Shown here: positions 5,934 through 6,206 of the stretch, piece by piece
How positions within the stretch are numbered: the first letter of the stretch is position 1
Layout: every line of letters begins with the position of its first letter
Origin: DASXTW01 sp036505215
GTDB taxonomy: Bacteria; Actinomycetota; UBA4738
Assembly: GCA_036505215.1 (NCBI GenBank)
Contig: DASXTW010000075.1
Span: 1-6,206, forward strand
Direction: 5' to 3'
DNA: 6,206 nucleotides
Position numbers and translations under genes: made by a program
The notes under the pieces: model-generated
Databases searched by the model: none
Told to the model about the DNA's origin: nothing
What the model saw: the letters and a program-made list of their open reading frames with translations, nothing else

Positions 5934-5953
5934 GCTTCGGTCGCAGCCGAAGC
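5934..5953. repeat. inverted repeat, 7-bp stem
   Basis: GCTTCGG (5934-5940) and CCGAAGC (5947-5953) are perfect complements around the 6-base loop TCGCAG. This lies only 9 bases from the larger hairpin at 5963. On the minus strand it is the second of two stems and is followed by GTTTG, so a weak minus-strand terminator is conceivable. Confidence 0.5.
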
Positions 5954-5962
5954 CTTCGTCGA

Positions 5963-5995
5963 AGCCGGACCAGACGTCGGAGGTCTGGTCCGGCT
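5963..5995. repeat. perfect 13-bp inverted repeat (hairpin), possible terminator or operator
   Basis: AGCCGGACCAGAC (5963-5975) and GTCTGGTCCGGCT (5983-5995) are perfectly complementary around the 7-base loop GTCGGAG. It is the strongest stem noticed in the window. No T-run follows on either strand, so an intrinsic terminator of the classical type is not shown. G+C-rich actinobacteria can use T-poor terminators. It lies about 170 bases upstream of the phosphatase start, in a region with no convincing gene. Confidence 0.6.
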
Positions 5996-6192
5996 CCCCC
6001 CAGGGGCACTGACAACGCGCATATAGTAGGCGCCTCCCCCGACTTGCCCATCTGGTGCCCCCTCCCGTGCCGCTGGCGTGCGACATCTTGACGAGGGATG
6101 TCCTCCGTCCTTCTAGCCCGAGGTCTGGACTTTCGAATCCTGATCCCTTGCATCTCGATCACCGCTCTTTGTGTCCTCTCCGAGGAGATGTG

Positions 6193-6206
6193 GTGACGTT
6201 ATCCAG
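6193..6206 (+). CDS. possible gene start cut by the right edge
   Basis: GAGGAG (6182-6187) lies 5 bases before a GTG at 6193, which opens the frame V-T-L-S to the window end. A second in-frame GTG at 6190 is adjacent. This is a well-spaced binding site with a usable start, but four codons cannot identify a protein and chance is quite possible. Confidence 0.22.

Larger units (their letters stand above)
5791..6192. other. non-coding stretch with adjacent hairpins
   Basis: About 400 bases upstream of the phosphatase start show no recognisable gene. Open frames on both strands give Arg/Ser/Pro-rich translations without motifs. The stretch contains the two inverted repeats described separately and an isolated TATAGT (-10-like, 6022-6027, plus strand) with no matching -35 at the usual distance. 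A TTGACG at 6088-6093 on the plus strand has only a poor -10 (TTCTAG) 17 bases later. No tRNA fold could be completed. A small RNA ending at the hairpin is possible but unsupported. Confidence 0.45.

Overview
The base composition is strongly G+C-rich by eye (not computed). Gene families include an IS481-type transposase, ECF sigma factors, a sigma factor overlapping a membrane-anchored PD40 beta-propeller protein, a GPPGT-type surface domain, and an RxHT-type histidine phosphatase. Together these suggest an actinobacterium, probably an uncultured environmental lineage. This is inference from gene families and composition; there is no rRNA or other marker gene in the window.

Layout. 1-785 (+): IS481-family transposase, entering from the left edge, split by a one-base frameshift. 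786-1071: no convincing gene; one hairpin and one short tandem repeat. 1072-1695 (-): membrane-anchored coiled-coil protein with a cysteine-rich, TIG/Ig-like extracytoplasmic domain. 1805-2036 (-): decayed C-terminal remnant of an ABC transporter ATPase, readable only across several frames. 2137-2799 (+): probable secreted protein or lipoprotein of unknown function. 2800-3177: no gene seen. 3178-3536 (+): ECF sigma factor reduced to region 2, with an apparent frameshift after a well-placed ribosome binding site and start. 5790 down to 3592 (-): a three-gene block reading histidine phosphatase (frameshifted), intact ECF sigma factor, then intact PD40 membrane protein whose start overlaps the sigma stop. 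5791-6206: mostly non-coding, with two adjacent inverted repeats and a possible gene start at the very right edge.

How the genes fit together. The best-supported functional unit is the sigma factor (4712-5230) and the PD40 protein (3592-4725). They overlap by 14 bases, and the second gene is preceded by an AGGAGG site lying inside the first. The PD40 protein has a short basic cytoplasmic tail, one membrane span and an external beta-propeller. That is the layout expected of a transmembrane regulator of its sigma factor, so I read it as a putative sigma/anti-sigma signalling pair; the regulatory role is inferred.

The rest of the window is notable for damage. At least three genes are each broken by what looks like a single missing base, most of them at or beside short G or C runs. 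Either this is a decaying accessory region next to an insertion sequence, or the assembly carries indel errors. The ABC remnant and the sigma remnant, which lack whole domains, point to real decay for at least part of it. Apart from the sigma/PD40 pair, I see no clear candidate for an undescribed system.
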